Source: Bacteroidales bacterium
Lineage (GTDB): Bacteria; Bacteroidota; Bacteroidia; Bacteroidales; M50B96
Direction of reading: 5' to 3'
NCBI GenBank assembly: GCA_021740905.1
Contig: JAIOYV010000019.1
Span: forward strand, 1-64,000
DNA: 64,000 bases
The position numbers and the translations under genes are program-made. Within the stretch, counting starts at the first letter, position 1. Each line of letters begins with the position of its first letter. Of the stretch, positions 15,822 to 25,559 are shown in pieces. Below the pieces are notes generated by a model. The model did not search any database. It saw only the letters and a list, made by a program, of their open reading frames with translations, and was not told where the DNA came from.

Positions 15822-16673
15822 ATGAGAAAAAAATTTCCTGTCAAGCAAGTAATCCCGAAGGTGCGTGATGCAACGGTGCTCTCGATGAGCAAACTCAGCG
15901 ACAAAACACTCGAAAAAACGGATATACTTAGCAGTTTTTTTAACGATGTTGCCGATGTTTCTCTTTTCCTGATGCGTCTCCTAAGAGAACTCTTTTCGCG
16001 GGATTTTGAATTTAAGGAATTCCTGCATCAGTGTTTTAAAATCGGATATAAAACCTTGCCCCTTATTTCTATCACGGGGGGGATAATGGGCCTGGTGCTG
16101 ACCATTCAATCACGCCCGGTATTGGTCGATTTTGGGGCCGTAACAATGCTTCCGGGAATGGTTGCTGTCTCCCTGATCAGGGAAATGGGCCCGGTTATCA
16201 CCGCATTGATTTGTGCCGGAAAAATCGGATCGGGCATGGGGGCCGAATTAGGTTCGATGAAAGTGACCGAACAAATCGATGCCATGGAAGTATCGTCCAC
16301 CAACCCCATGCGGTTTTTAGTTGTCACACGGGTGTTGGCCGCCACGCTAATGATTCCCTTGCTGATCCTGTATGCCGATGCGTTGGGCATATTAGGAAGC
16401 TGGGCAGGAGCCAATATCAAAGGCGATGTAACCTTCACCTTGTTTTTCTCCCAGGCTTTTGCCTCCATTGAATTCATCGATTTTTTGCCTGCTGTTGTTA
16501 AATCATTTTTTTTCGGCGCAGTCATTGGGATAGTTGGTTGCTACAAAGGGTATAATGCCGGGCGTGGAACCGAAAGTGTTGGTATTGCAGCAAATTCGGC
16601 TGTAGTGTTGGCTTCGCTTATGGTGATCATTGTAGATATGATTGCAGTTCAAATTACCGATATGTTACTATAA
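15822..16673 (+). CDS. mlaE: MlaE-family ABC transporter permease
   Basis: A 283-residue permease of the MlaE (DUF140/YrbE) family, slightly longer than the E. coli protein (about 260) because of an N-terminal extension of roughly 35 residues. Family motifs: LVLTIQS, REMGPVITALICAGKIGSGMGAELGSMKVTEQIDAME and a C-terminal GCYKGYNAGRGTESVGIAANSAVV. It forms the inner-membrane channel of a phospholipid transporter with the ATPase and MCE protein encoded next. The stop codon overlaps the ATPase start (TAATG). Confidence 0.92.
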   Translation: MRKKFPVKQVIPKVRDATVLSMSKLSDKTLEKTDILSSFFNDVADVSLFLMRLLRELFSRDFEFKEFLHQCFKIGYKTLPLISITGGIMGLVLTIQSRPVLVDFGAVTMLPGMVAVSLIREMGPVITALICAGKIGSGMGAELGSMKVTEQIDAMEVSSTNPMRFLVVTRVLAATLMIPLLILYADALGILGSWAGANIKGDVTFTLFFSQAFASIEFIDFLPAVVKSFFFGAVIGIVGCYKGYNAGRGTESVGIAANSAVVLASLMVIIVDMIAVQITDMLL

Positions 16674-17455
16674 TGAACACAGCCCAAATAGACACAACAC
16701 AGGATCCTTCGTCTAAAACAACTGGTTGCGAGCCGGTTATTGTGATCAATAACCTGAAGAAATCGTTTGGCCCCGAGCCGGTACTGAAAGATGTTACCTT
16801 GCAGCTTTTTAATGGCGAGAACCTGGTTATTTTAGGCAAATCGGGTTCAGGAAAGTCTGTGCTTATCAAATGTATCGTCCGGTTATTGACCCCCGACTAT
16901 GGAACGATCAATGTGCTGGGTGAAAATATGAGTGCATTGAACAGTAAGGCATTGGGCGAGGTAAGGCAGAAAATTGGTTTCCTTTTTCAAAGTGGTGCCT
17001 TGTACGATTCCATGACCGTGAAACAGAACCTTGAATTCCCCTTACGAAGAATAAGGAAGGGTCTTTCGGAAAACAAAATAGAGGAAAAAGTGATTCGGGC
17101 TTTAAAAAATGTCGGGTTGGCCGATGCCCTGAATAAAATGCCCTCGCAGCTTTCGGGCGGTATGCGAAAACGGATCAGTCTGGCCCGCACCATTGTGGTC
17201 GACCCATTGATCATGTTGTACGACGAACCCACCACCGGGCTTGACCCGGTTACTTCGGATGAAATTAGCTTGCTCATCAATGAGGTTCAGAAAATATATA
17301 AAACTTCTTCCATCATCATCACTCATGATATCGAATGTGCACGTGCCACAGCCGACAGGATCCTCATGCTGAAGGATGGAGAAGTGTACACAGAAGGTAC
17401 TATAGCTGATTTCGAAAAATCCAATGACCCATTGATAAAATCATTCTTTAAATAA
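16673..17455 (+). CDS. mlaF: MlaF-family ABC transporter ATP-binding protein
   Basis: A 260-residue ATPase. Walker A is GKSGSGKS, the Q-loop is in LFQSGALYD, the signature is LSGGMRKRISLAR (the RKR form typical of MlaF), Walker B is LIMLYDEPTTGLDP and the switch His is in IITHD. It energises lipid movement by the permease encoded immediately upstream, with which it shares one base, so the two are translationally coupled. Confidence 0.93.
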   Translation: MNTAQIDTTQDPSSKTTGCEPVIVINNLKKSFGPEPVLKDVTLQLFNGENLVILGKSGSGKSVLIKCIVRLLTPDYGTINVLGENMSALNSKALGEVRQKIGFLFQSGALYDSMTVKQNLEFPLRRIRKGLSENKIEEKVIRALKNVGLADALNKMPSQLSGGMRKRISLARTIVVDPLIMLYDEPTTGLDPVTSDEISLLINEVQKIYKTSSIIITHDIECARATADRILMLKDGEVYTEGTIADFEKSNDPLIKSFFK

Positions 17456-17472
17456 AATTAATACTTGAAATC

Positions 17473-18180
17473 ATGGATACGCACACACCGAAGTTTAAGG
17501 TACGATTGGGGATATTTGTGGCAGGCGGGCTGGCCATTTTTATATTTGCCATATTCATTATCGGGAAACAAAAGAACCTGTTTAACCCTGTGCTTAAACT
17601 GAATACTACTTTTTACAATGTGAGCGGGTTACAGGTGGGCAATAACATCCGTTTTTCCGGGATTAATGTAGGCACGGTCGACAACATACATATCTTAAAT
17701 GATTCAACAGTCATAGTCGAAATGTTGATCAGAAGGGAAGTACAGCAGTTTATTAAAACGGACTGTGTGGTTGCAATTGGTTCGGAGGGCCTTATTGGCG
17801 ACCGGCTGTTAATCATTACCCAGGGCGGCACCAATACACCTTTGGCAAAGGAAAACCAACGGCTTTTGTCGGTTGAGCCAGTTGAAACAGATGCGATTAT
17901 GGCCAGCCTACAGGTAACCGCAGACAATGCTGCAATTATTTCCGATCAGTTGGCCGAAATAATGGTTAAATTGAATAACGGGCAAGGAACTCTCGGGCGA
18001 TTGATCTCGGATTCGACTGTGGCGGATAATCTCGACGAAACCATCCTGAATCTTAAAAAAAGCAGCAAAGGACTAAATGAAAATATGAATGCGGCCAAGG
18101 AGAATTTCCTTTTAAGAGGATATTTCAGAAGGAAAGCTGAACAAGCCGAAGAAAAGAAAGAGGATGCTGGGGAAAAATAG
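17473..18180 (+). CDS. mlaD: MlaD-family MCE protein
   Basis: A 235-residue protein with one N-terminal anchor helix (about residues 15-32) and a single MCE domain. The domain opens LNTTFYNVSGLQVGNNIRFSGINVGTVDNI and includes VAIGSEGLIGDRLLIIT. A helical tail follows, ending in a charged segment (RRKAEQAEEKKEDAG). It is the substrate-binding ring component of the Mla complex and lies 17 bp after mlaF. No separate mlaB or mlaC gene is seen here; several Bacteroidota loci lack them. Confidence 0.92.
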   Translation: MDTHTPKFKVRLGIFVAGGLAIFIFAIFIIGKQKNLFNPVLKLNTTFYNVSGLQVGNNIRFSGINVGTVDNIHILNDSTVIVEMLIRREVQQFIKTDCVVAIGSEGLIGDRLLIITQGGTNTPLAKENQRLLSVEPVETDAIMASLQVTADNAAIISDQLAEIMVKLNNGQGTLGRLISDSTVADNLDETILNLKKSSKGLNENMNAAKENFLLRGYFRRKAEQAEEKKEDAGEK

Positions 18181-18185
18181 GAGTG

Positions 18186-20012
18186 ATGTGGTTCAAGATT
18201 ATTGTCATACTTCTGTTTTTGCATGGATCCTGTGAGTTTGCAACTGCACAGGAAGAGCCGGCAAAAAAAGACTCCACTCTTTTTTATAAGAATCTTGAAA
18301 CCTATTCCAAGCGTAGCGAATTGAAAAGTATAGCATACAGGATATTTTTAAAACCAGTCATAAAAAGGCAATCCAAAAGGAAGGTATATCGAAAATTGAT
18401 TCATAATTCGTACAAGGCGTTTGAAGGAAAAGTAATCAGGAAAATCTACATTAACCCAATGGATCCTTTTGGATATTCCGTGAATGATCCGATGGACACA
18501 TCGCGATACTTTTTAACTGTAATCGGGAATAAGTTGCATATACAATCCCAGACCATCACCATTCGAAACCTGTTATTGATCCGGCAAAATCAAGTGTTCG
18601 ATTCCTTGCTGGTGAGGGAATCGGAACGTTTGGTGCGTAGTCGGGATTATGTAAAGGATGTTTCATTTTTCATTATACCTGTTTCAGAAAATTCCGATTC
18701 CGTTGATATTTTTATCCGCGAATTGGATAGGTGGAGCATTCTTCCTGCCCAGGGGTTTTCGACTTCGAGCATGACTTTTGGTTTGATGGATAAAAATTTT
18801 TCGGGTTTAGGGCACGAATCACAAAATCGCTTTACATGGCATCCTTCAACCGGCGACTTAGCCTTCGACATTAAATACACGATTCCCAATTTCCGAAATA
18901 CTTATATTGGTACAACGCTACAATATAGGAAGGATGAATACGGAAATTATATCAGGAGTTTGGGATTTGACCGCCCTTTTTTTTCGCCCTTTGCCAAATG
19001 GGCCGCCGGGGTGAATTTTTCTCAGCAATTTCAACAGCATTTCAACCTATCAAACGACTCGTTGATCGAGCTGCAAACATCAAAATATAATACGCAAGAT
19101 TTTTGGGCAGGCAATGCCATGCAATTGTTCAAAGGGACTTCAGAATTGACCCGGACAACAAATTTTATTTCCACCTTGCGTTTTTTACGGATCCGCTATC
19201 TCGAAAAACCAATCGAAAAAACCGACCCGGGGCATTTATTTTTAAACGAAGATTTTTACCTCCTAAGTTTTGGGATATCATCACGAAGATATGTGCGCGA
19301 CAAATTTATTTTTAAATATGGTGTAACAGAAGATGTGCCTATTGGGAAAGTGTACAACCTGACAGCAGGCTACCAAATTAAAAACAATATTTCTCGTGTG
19401 TATTTAGCCGCTCGCATGTCATTGGGCCATTATTATCCTTGGGGGTACCTGACTTATAATGTCGAATACGGAACTTTTTTCAGGGCAGCAAGTATGCAAC
19501 AGGGAGCTTTCGGTGTAAATGTAAATTATATCACAGGTTTGATCGAAGTAGGGAATTGGAAATTCAGGCAATTTATTAAACAACAGCTTACGATTGGCAT
19601 AAACAGGTTCCCTACCGATAGTTTGACCCTCAACGACGGATATGGCCTGGATGGTTTCAACAGTCCTGATTTGTCGGGCAATAGCCGCCTGATATTGACC
19701 CTGCAAGCTCAATCGTACACCCCATGGAATATCATCGGATTCCGGTTTGGCCCCTATATTACCTATTCGCTTGGGATGCTTGGCGATGCCCCGACTGGTT
19801 TTAAAAACAGCAAAATGTATTCGCAATTTGGGCTTGGTGTTTTAGTCAAAAACGAGAACCTGGTTTTTAATGCTTTTCAGGTATCTATTGCATTTTACCC
19901 CATCATTCCTGGCCTGGGGCATAATTTGTTTAAACCAAACTCATATAAAACAACCGAATTTGGCTTTAGCGATTTTGAAATTGGAAAACCTGCAACTGTG
20001 GTATATCAATAA
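18186..20012 (+). CDS. POTRA/BamA-like outer-membrane protein of the mla operon
   Basis: A 608-residue exported protein; I take the ATG at 18186 rather than the GTG one codon earlier. After a signal peptide (ending near ATAQ) comes a soluble part with a POTRA-like unit: GKVIRKIYINPMDPFG, IRNLLLIRQNQVFDSLLVRESERLVRSRDYVKDVSFFII. From about residue 190 the rest is strand-rich (NFRNTYIGTTLQYRKDEYGNYIRSLGF, AGYQIKNNISRVYLAARMSLGHY), typical of a 16-stranded Omp85-type barrel. It follows mlaD after 5 bp and is likely the outer-membrane end of a lipid conduit; that role is inference. Confidence 0.82.
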   Translation: MWFKIIVILLFLHGSCEFATAQEEPAKKDSTLFYKNLETYSKRSELKSIAYRIFLKPVIKRQSKRKVYRKLIHNSYKAFEGKVIRKIYINPMDPFGYSVNDPMDTSRYFLTVIGNKLHIQSQTITIRNLLLIRQNQVFDSLLVRESERLVRSRDYVKDVSFFIIPVSENSDSVDIFIRELDRWSILPAQGFSTSSMTFGLMDKNFSGLGHESQNRFTWHPSTGDLAFDIKYTIPNFRNTYIGTTLQYRKDEYGNYIRSLGFDRPFFSPFAKWAAGVNFSQQFQQHFNLSNDSLIELQTSKYNTQDFWAGNAMQLFKGTSELTRTTNFISTLRFLRIRYLEKPIEKTDPGHLFLNEDFYLLSFGISSRRYVRDKFIFKYGVTEDVPIGKVYNLTAGYQIKNNISRVYLAARMSLGHYYPWGYLTYNVEYGTFFRAASMQQGAFGVNVNYITGLIEVGNWKFRQFIKQQLTIGINRFPTDSLTLNDGYGLDGFNSPDLSGNSRLILTLQAQSYTPWNIIGFRFGPYITYSLGMLGDAPTGFKNSKMYSQFGLGVLVKNENLVFNAFQVSIAFYPIIPGLGHNLFKPNSYKTTEFGFSDFEIGKPATVVYQ

Positions 20013-20109
20013 AGAAATCGGATTGTGAGTTTTGGAAAATAAGTCAATTCATTCAAATTCCTTCGCAAATGTATGGGTCATGTTCGTATTTCATGTAACA
20101 TATTTTAAA

Positions 20110-20176
20110 TGTGTGAATTATGTTACTTATATTAAAATTTGTGTAACACTTCTGGAGATAGCAGGATTTACTTTTG
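20110..20176 (+). promoter_or_regulatory. Shared two-part box and promoter, second ice-binding gene
   Basis: TGTGTGAATTATGTTA (20110-20125), perfect TTGTGTAACAC (20139-20149) and TACTTTTG (20169-20176) after 19 bases. Start codon at 20217. Confidence 0.85.
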
Positions 20177-20216
20177 TATTGAGATAATTCATTCAACATA
20201 AATAAAAAAAACGAAG

Positions 20217-22964
20217 ATGAAAACGAAAGGAAAAAGACTATGGATGACCACAATCACAAGTTTATTATTGATGGCCGTAGTTATAGGAGGATGCAAAAAG
20301 GATAATTATGTGGAAGTTGATGGTGTATGCCCGGTTGTCATATCTACAGACCCCATAAATGCTGCTTTAGGAGTACCTCTTGACCAGATTATTTCGGCAA
20401 CATTTAATGAAAAGATGAACCCTGCTACTATTAACCAGGGATCATTTACTTTAATTGGAACCACGAAAAATGTATTGCAGGGAATTTCAGGCAGCTTGAC
20501 GTACAATGAAGCGAATGCTACGATGAGCTTTGTGCCAGATACATTTCTTACTGCTAACACGACCTATTCCGGTAGGGTTGAATCATCTATTAAAGATTTA
20601 ATGGGCAATGCCTTACAAACTGATCATGTATGGACATTTACCACAGGTACAACCTTGTCACCCATGGTAATTTCAACTGACCCTGTAAATAATGCTACGG
20701 GTGTATTCCTTAATAAAGTGGTTTTCGCATCCTTCAACATACCAATGGATCCGTTGACAATTAACGATACAACTTTTACCTTAAAACAAGGAACAACCTT
20801 AATCGCAGGGGCAGTTTCATACTACGGTATGGCAGCCTCTTTTACAACTGCTTTGGAATTAACACCCAACACAATTTATACAGGTTCAATCACAACCGAT
20901 GTTAAGGATATTTCCGGCAATCCACTGGAAGTGACCTATGTCTGGACATTTACAACTGGAAATGTTGTGGCTCCAAAAGTGATTTCGACCGAACCTGCAT
21001 ACAATGAAACGGGAGTTGCTCTAAATAAAATTGTTACTGCCACTTTTAGCGTACCTATGGATCCCCTGACAATCAACGGGACAAACTTCAAAGTTAAACA
21101 AGGGACAATATCTGTTGCAGGAGCAATTAATTACGCAGGTACTACTGCTTTCTTTATTCCTTCCAGTGCTCTTACATCCAACACCATGTATACGTGTGCT
21201 ATTTCGACAGGAGCTAAGAACATAGCTGGAACGCCTCTTGTGAATGATTACTTATGGACATTCACAACAGGATCCATTTTGGCTCCCAGTGTGATTTCTA
21301 CTGATCCAGTAAACAATGAAACAAGTGTAGCCATAACTAAAATAGTTACCGCAACTTTTAACGAGCCAATGGATCCATTGTCCGTTACTCCGACAACCTT
21401 TCTATTAAAACAAGGGACAAATTTGGTTGAAGGATTTATTTCTTATACGAATTCTAATGCAACCTTTGTACCTACTTTTGCTCTTACTCCTAGTGCCATT
21501 TATACTTGCACTATTACTACCGGAGTTAAAAATGTTGCTGGTATTCCACTGGCAAATAACTATATATGGTCATTTACAACACAAAGTCTCTCTGATCCTC
21601 TGGTGATATATACCGATCCCTTAAACAATGCTCAGAATGTACCCCTTAATCAGGTAGTTACTGCAAGCTTTAATATGCCGATGGCTTTGTTGACTATTAA
21701 TTCCAGCACCTTTACCTTAAGTGATGGATCCTCATTAATAACCGGAATCGTATCGTACACAGGAACAACTGCATCATTCACACCCTCCGGTGATCTTGAC
21801 CCTGGTACTACTTATACTGGTACAATTACTACAGGTGCTGAGAGTACTACAAGTATGCCATTGGTTAATAATTATGAATGGACATTTACCACTATTTCAA
21901 ATGTGGCTCCCCTGGTGATTCTTACCGACCCGGCAAACAATGATACAGAAGTACCTCTCAATAAAACAGTAACTACAGACTTTGATATGGAAATGGATGC
22001 ATTAACTATTAGTTCTGCCACCTTTACCTTGTTTGATGGAGTTAATTTGGTAACAGGCACAGTCTCGTATACAGGTACTATGGCATCCTTTATTCCTACT
22101 GGTGGGCTTTTGTCAGGAATCACCTATACTGCAACAATAACAACCGGGGCAACGAACCTTGGAGGAATTCCTTTGGCAGTTGACTATGAGTGGAGCTTTT
22201 CCACCCAGACAATTGTAGTTCCACCAACAGTTGATCTTGGAAGTGCATCTATTTTTGGAGCTTTTGGAGGAAATGCCGGGATCACTAATCAGGGATTAAA
22301 TACCGTAATTAATGGAGCTATTTCGACCACCGCAGCCTCTACTTTAGTAACTGGTTTCCACGATGGACTAACCAGTGATGTGTACACTGAAACACCTCTC
22401 AATGTTGGGCTTGTTACGGATGGAATATTTACAGCCCCACCATTTCCTGGAACTGCTACCTCAGAAGCTATTGCAACCCAGGGCTTGATTGATGCCACCG
22501 CTGCTTACCTTAGTATTTCTCCCGCTTCAATGCCAGGAGGTATAGATCCAGGCAGTGGAGAATTAGGAGGATTAACTCTATATCCTGGTGTCTATAAATC
22601 TGCAAGTGGTACTTTTAATATTTCGAACGGGCCTCTTACATTAGATGCCCAGGGTGATCCGAACGCAACCTGGGTATTCCAAACTGCCGCTGGACTTACT
22701 GTGGGCATTGCCGGACCAACAGGTGCGCGTAGTGTTCTTCTGGTAAACGGAGGCTTGCCTAAGAATGTATTTTGGTATGTGGGCAGTTCAGCAACTATTA
22801 ACGGAGCCGGCGGAGGCGTTGTTGTGGGAACTATTATAGCTAACTCAGGAGTTACCTTCTCTACACCGGGAAATACTGTTCAAACCGTACTTAATGGTAG
22901 AGCGATTTCACTGATTGCTTCAGTTACCGTGGTAAACACAACCATTAATGTACCAGCCCCATAA
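20217..22964 (+). CDS. Lipoprotein with six Big_5 Ig-like repeats and a C-terminal DUF3494 ice-binding domain
   Basis: A 915-residue lipoprotein: signal peptide with lipobox VVIGGC, Cys26. Six repeats of about 104 residues (roughly 38 to 663) each carry DP.N....V.LN..V.A.F, MDPLTIN..TF and W.FTT, the Big_5 Ig-like domain that often builds stalks. Residues about 673-915 are a DUF3494 ice-binding domain (VDLGSASIFGAFGGNAGITNQG, GTFNISNGPLTLDAQGDPNATWVFQT, NVFWYVGSSATI, GRAIS). It probably displays the ice-binding head at the cell surface. The layout is N-terminal stalk, C-terminal head, the reverse of the protein at 5713. Confidence 0.92.
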   Translation: MKTKGKRLWMTTITSLLLMAVVIGGCKKDNYVEVDGVCPVVISTDPINAALGVPLDQIISATFNEKMNPATINQGSFTLIGTTKNVLQGISGSLTYNEANATMSFVPDTFLTANTTYSGRVESSIKDLMGNALQTDHVWTFTTGTTLSPMVISTDPVNNATGVFLNKVVFASFNIPMDPLTINDTTFTLKQGTTLIAGAVSYYGMAASFTTALELTPNTIYTGSITTDVKDISGNPLEVTYVWTFTTGNVVAPKVISTEPAYNETGVALNKIVTATFSVPMDPLTINGTNFKVKQGTISVAGAINYAGTTAFFIPSSALTSNTMYTCAISTGAKNIAGTPLVNDYLWTFTTGSILAPSVISTDPVNNETSVAITKIVTATFNEPMDPLSVTPTTFLLKQGTNLVEGFISYTNSNATFVPTFALTPSAIYTCTITTGVKNVAGIPLANNYIWSFTTQSLSDPLVIYTDPLNNAQNVPLNQVVTASFNMPMALLTINSSTFTLSDGSSLITGIVSYTGTTASFTPSGDLDPGTTYTGTITTGAESTTSMPLVNNYEWTFTTISNVAPLVILTDPANNDTEVPLNKTVTTDFDMEMDALTISSATFTLFDGVNLVTGTVSYTGTMASFIPTGGLLSGITYTATITTGATNLGGIPLAVDYEWSFSTQTIVVPPTVDLGSASIFGAFGGNAGITNQGLNTVINGAISTTAASTLVTGFHDGLTSDVYTETPLNVGLVTDGIFTAPPFPGTATSEAIATQGLIDATAAYLSISPASMPGGIDPGSGELGGLTLYPGVYKSASGTFNISNGPLTLDAQGDPNATWVFQTAAGLTVGIAGPTGARSVLLVNGGLPKNVFWYVGSSATINGAGGGVVVGTIIANSGVTFSTPGNTVQTVLNGRAISLIASVTVVNTTINVPAP

Positions 22965-23059
22965 TCAGGCAGAAGTTAAAGGTATTAAAGCCAACAACTT
23001 TATCCTGTTAAAAGGTGGATTTTTACACATAAAATAAATTGAAAATAAAAACTAAAAAT

Positions 23060-25126
23060 ATGAAATTGAAAAATATCTCAAAAAAGGGACTCCATATATT
23101 GTGGTCACCTTATAGCCTGGCTATTAAGAGCCTAATAATAGGTGCTTTATTTTTGATAGTTATTCAGGCTCCTGTAAAAGCACAGGATGCTCAATACACA
23201 AAACCTTCTTGGATGTTTGGTTTAGCGGGCGGTGCTAATTTTAATTTCTACCGGGGGGCCACACATCAGATAAGTGCTGACTTTGCTCCCCCGGCTACAT
23301 TTCATAACGGACAAGGAGTCGGTCTCTTTGTAGCACCGCTTTTAGAGTTTCATCGCCCTGATTCGAGATGGGGTTTCATGTTTCAGGCAGGATACGACAA
23401 CAGAAAAGGCGAATTCGATCAGGTTGTTACTCCTTGTAATTGCCCGGCTGATTTAGAAACTGACTTAAGCTATATAACAATAGAGCCAAGTTTGCGCCTG
23501 GCACCGTTTAAGTCTAATTTCTACATGTATGCTGGTCCTCGCCTGGCTTTCAATTTGGGAAAATCGTTTATCTACCAGTTAGGGATCAATCCGGCTTACC
23601 CCGAACAAGAGGCCACCCCTGATATAGAAGGCGATTTCAGCAATATGAACAAATCGCTTATCTCTTTACAAATCGGCGCTGGATATGATATTCCACTTTC
23701 TACGCTGAACAAGCACAGTCAATTTGTTCTCTCCCCATTTGTTTCATTTCAACCTTATTTTGGCCAGTCCCCCCGTTCAATCGAAACATGGAATAATTCG
23801 ACCCTGAGAGTAGGGGTGACTCTTAAAATTGGACGTGGCAGCAAAATTTCGAGATCTGAAATGGGAAAAGCAACTACCAAAAAAGATGAAGTTATTGTAT
23901 CTGCCGGACTCGTTAAGGCTGAACCTATTGGAACGTTTACAGTAAATTCTCCTATAAACGTTCCGGTCGAACGAAGGGTAAGGGAAATATTTCCGCTTCG
24001 AAACTATGTCTACTTCGATTTAGGATCCACCGAGATCCCCGAGCGTTATGTATTGCTCCGAAAAGATCAGGTGAAAGACTTTAAAGAAGATCAATTGGAA
24101 GTATTCAAACCTAAAAGATTGACTGGGCGTTCAGATCGACAAATGATTGTCTATTATAATATTCTTAATATTCTCGGTGATCGTATGGAGAAAAATCCTT
24201 CCACAACCATTACTTTAGTTGGATCGTCAGAAAAAGGACCAAAAGACGGTCTGGTAATGGCAGAATCAATCAAGGATTATCTTGTAAATGTTTTTGGAAT
24301 TGATCCCTCGAGGATCAGTACCAAAGGGAATGATAAACCGGAAAATCCATCTTTGCAGCCAGGTGGCACCAAAGAGCTTGACCTCCTTCGTGAAGGAGAC
24401 CGAAGAGTAACCATAGAGAGCAATTCGAAAGTCTTGCTGATGGAATTTCAAAGTGGTTCGGATGCACCATTGAAACCTGTGGAAATCAATACTGTGCAGG
24501 TAGCCCCGCTCGACAGTTATGTAACTTTCGATGTTGACGATGCAAGCTCTTATACATCAACATCACTGGAAATCAGAGACGAAAATGGCACAGTGCAAAA
24601 TTTCGGACCTTATACTGATGAAGTTATTCGCATTCCCGGAAAATCCATTCTTGGTACTCGGTCAGAAGGCGACTACAAAGTGACTCTGATTGGTCAGACC
24701 AAAACAGGCAAGACGGTTAAGAAGGAATCTTCCATTCATATAGTACTTTGGACCCCACCCCAGGACGAGCAAGGAATGAGATTCAGTATCATTTTTGAAT
24801 TTAATGAGTCGAAGACGATCGCAATTTACGAAAAGTATCTCACTGATATCGTGGCACCGAAGATTCCCAAAGGCGGAACGGTTATTATTCACGGACATAC
24901 CGATAACATCGGAGAGGAAGCCTACAATAAGACATTGTCATTAGACAGGGCCAGGGAGGTCAGGGAAATTATTGAAAAAGCCTTGTCGACAGAAAAAAGA
25001 AGAGATGTTAAATTTGAAGTTTACGGTTTCGGTGAAGCTCAATACCTATCCCCTTTTGAAAATAAATTTCCGGAGGAACGTTCTTATAACCGTACAGTTG
25101 TAATTGATATTATTCCTGGGAAGTAG
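23060..25126 (+). CDS. Outer-membrane protein with OmpA-like domains
   Basis: Start taken at the ATG of MKLKNISKKG; an in-frame TTG seven codons earlier is unlikely. The 688-residue product has a signal peptide ending near VKAQD, a barrel-like region (about 45-275, WMFGLAGGANFNFYRG), a first OmpA-like peptidoglycan-binding segment (about 340-460, ITLVGSSEKG, DPSRISTKGND) and a second, canonical C-terminal one (VIIHGHTDNIGEEAYNKTLSLDRAREV, GFGEAQ, NRTVVI). It lies 95 bp after the ice-binding lipoprotein gene, probably in the same operon. It should tether the outer membrane to the wall. Confidence 0.88.
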   Translation: MKLKNISKKGLHILWSPYSLAIKSLIIGALFLIVIQAPVKAQDAQYTKPSWMFGLAGGANFNFYRGATHQISADFAPPATFHNGQGVGLFVAPLLEFHRPDSRWGFMFQAGYDNRKGEFDQVVTPCNCPADLETDLSYITIEPSLRLAPFKSNFYMYAGPRLAFNLGKSFIYQLGINPAYPEQEATPDIEGDFSNMNKSLISLQIGAGYDIPLSTLNKHSQFVLSPFVSFQPYFGQSPRSIETWNNSTLRVGVTLKIGRGSKISRSEMGKATTKKDEVIVSAGLVKAEPIGTFTVNSPINVPVERRVREIFPLRNYVYFDLGSTEIPERYVLLRKDQVKDFKEDQLEVFKPKRLTGRSDRQMIVYYNILNILGDRMEKNPSTTITLVGSSEKGPKDGLVMAESIKDYLVNVFGIDPSRISTKGNDKPENPSLQPGGTKELDLLREGDRRVTIESNSKVLLMEFQSGSDAPLKPVEINTVQVAPLDSYVTFDVDDASSYTSTSLEIRDENGTVQNFGPYTDEVIRIPGKSILGTRSEGDYKVTLIGQTKTGKTVKKESSIHIVLWTPPQDEQGMRFSIIFEFNESKTIAIYEKYLTDIVAPKIPKGGTVIIHGHTDNIGEEAYNKTLSLDRAREVREIIEKALSTEKRRDVKFEVYGFGEAQYLSPFENKFPEERSYNRTVVIDIIPGK

Positions 25127-25154
25127 GTAGTCTAATCCTTCAAATTAACCCCGT

Positions 25155-25190
25155 AAAAAAAAAGAGGCTTTTCATGAAGCCTCTTTTTTT
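25155..25190 (+). terminator. Intrinsic terminator after the OmpA-like gene
   Basis: Stem AAGAGGCTT/AAGCCTCTT with loop TTCATG flanked by A-run and T-run, 28 bases after the stop codon at 25126. The spacer 25191-25466 contains no gene I can support. Confidence 0.85.
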
Positions 25191-25466
25191 ATACCACAAT
25201 TCATCAAACCCTCATGTTGAAAGAATAAATACACAAGCAATAACTGACAAGAGCTATCCAACGAAAGTGCAATCGTCTCCAAACATGGATTTGATTGTAA
25301 TTCATTCTATCGCTATTAGCCACCTTTGGAGGCACTACAATTTTAGAGGGAGTTTCATTGAAGGAGATTTACCCCGTGTTGAGTATAAAATCCTGCCCAA
25401 TACTCCAACACCCTATTATTCAAATTCTTAGCCTATTTAACTCTGGCTTATGCTTGTTTGTTTAAA

Positions 25467-25533
25467 TGTGTGAATGATGTAACTAATTGCCCAAGTTGTG
25501 TAACACTTCTTGATTTAAAGGTTGCCAACTTTG
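25467..25533 (+). promoter_or_regulatory. Shared two-part box and promoter, OmpA-like lipoprotein gene
   Basis: Perfect TGTGTGAATGATGTAA (25467-25482) and perfect TTGTGTAACAC (25496-25506), then CAACTTTG (25526-25533) after 19 bases. Start codon at 25560. Confidence 0.88.
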
Positions 25534-25559
25534 CATTAATATTCACTAAAAAAAATAAA

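Noticed and set aside
25174-25431. 85-codon open frame after the OmpA-like gene
   Set aside because: It starts inside the terminator, has no promoter or family resemblance, and lacks a coding-like composition.
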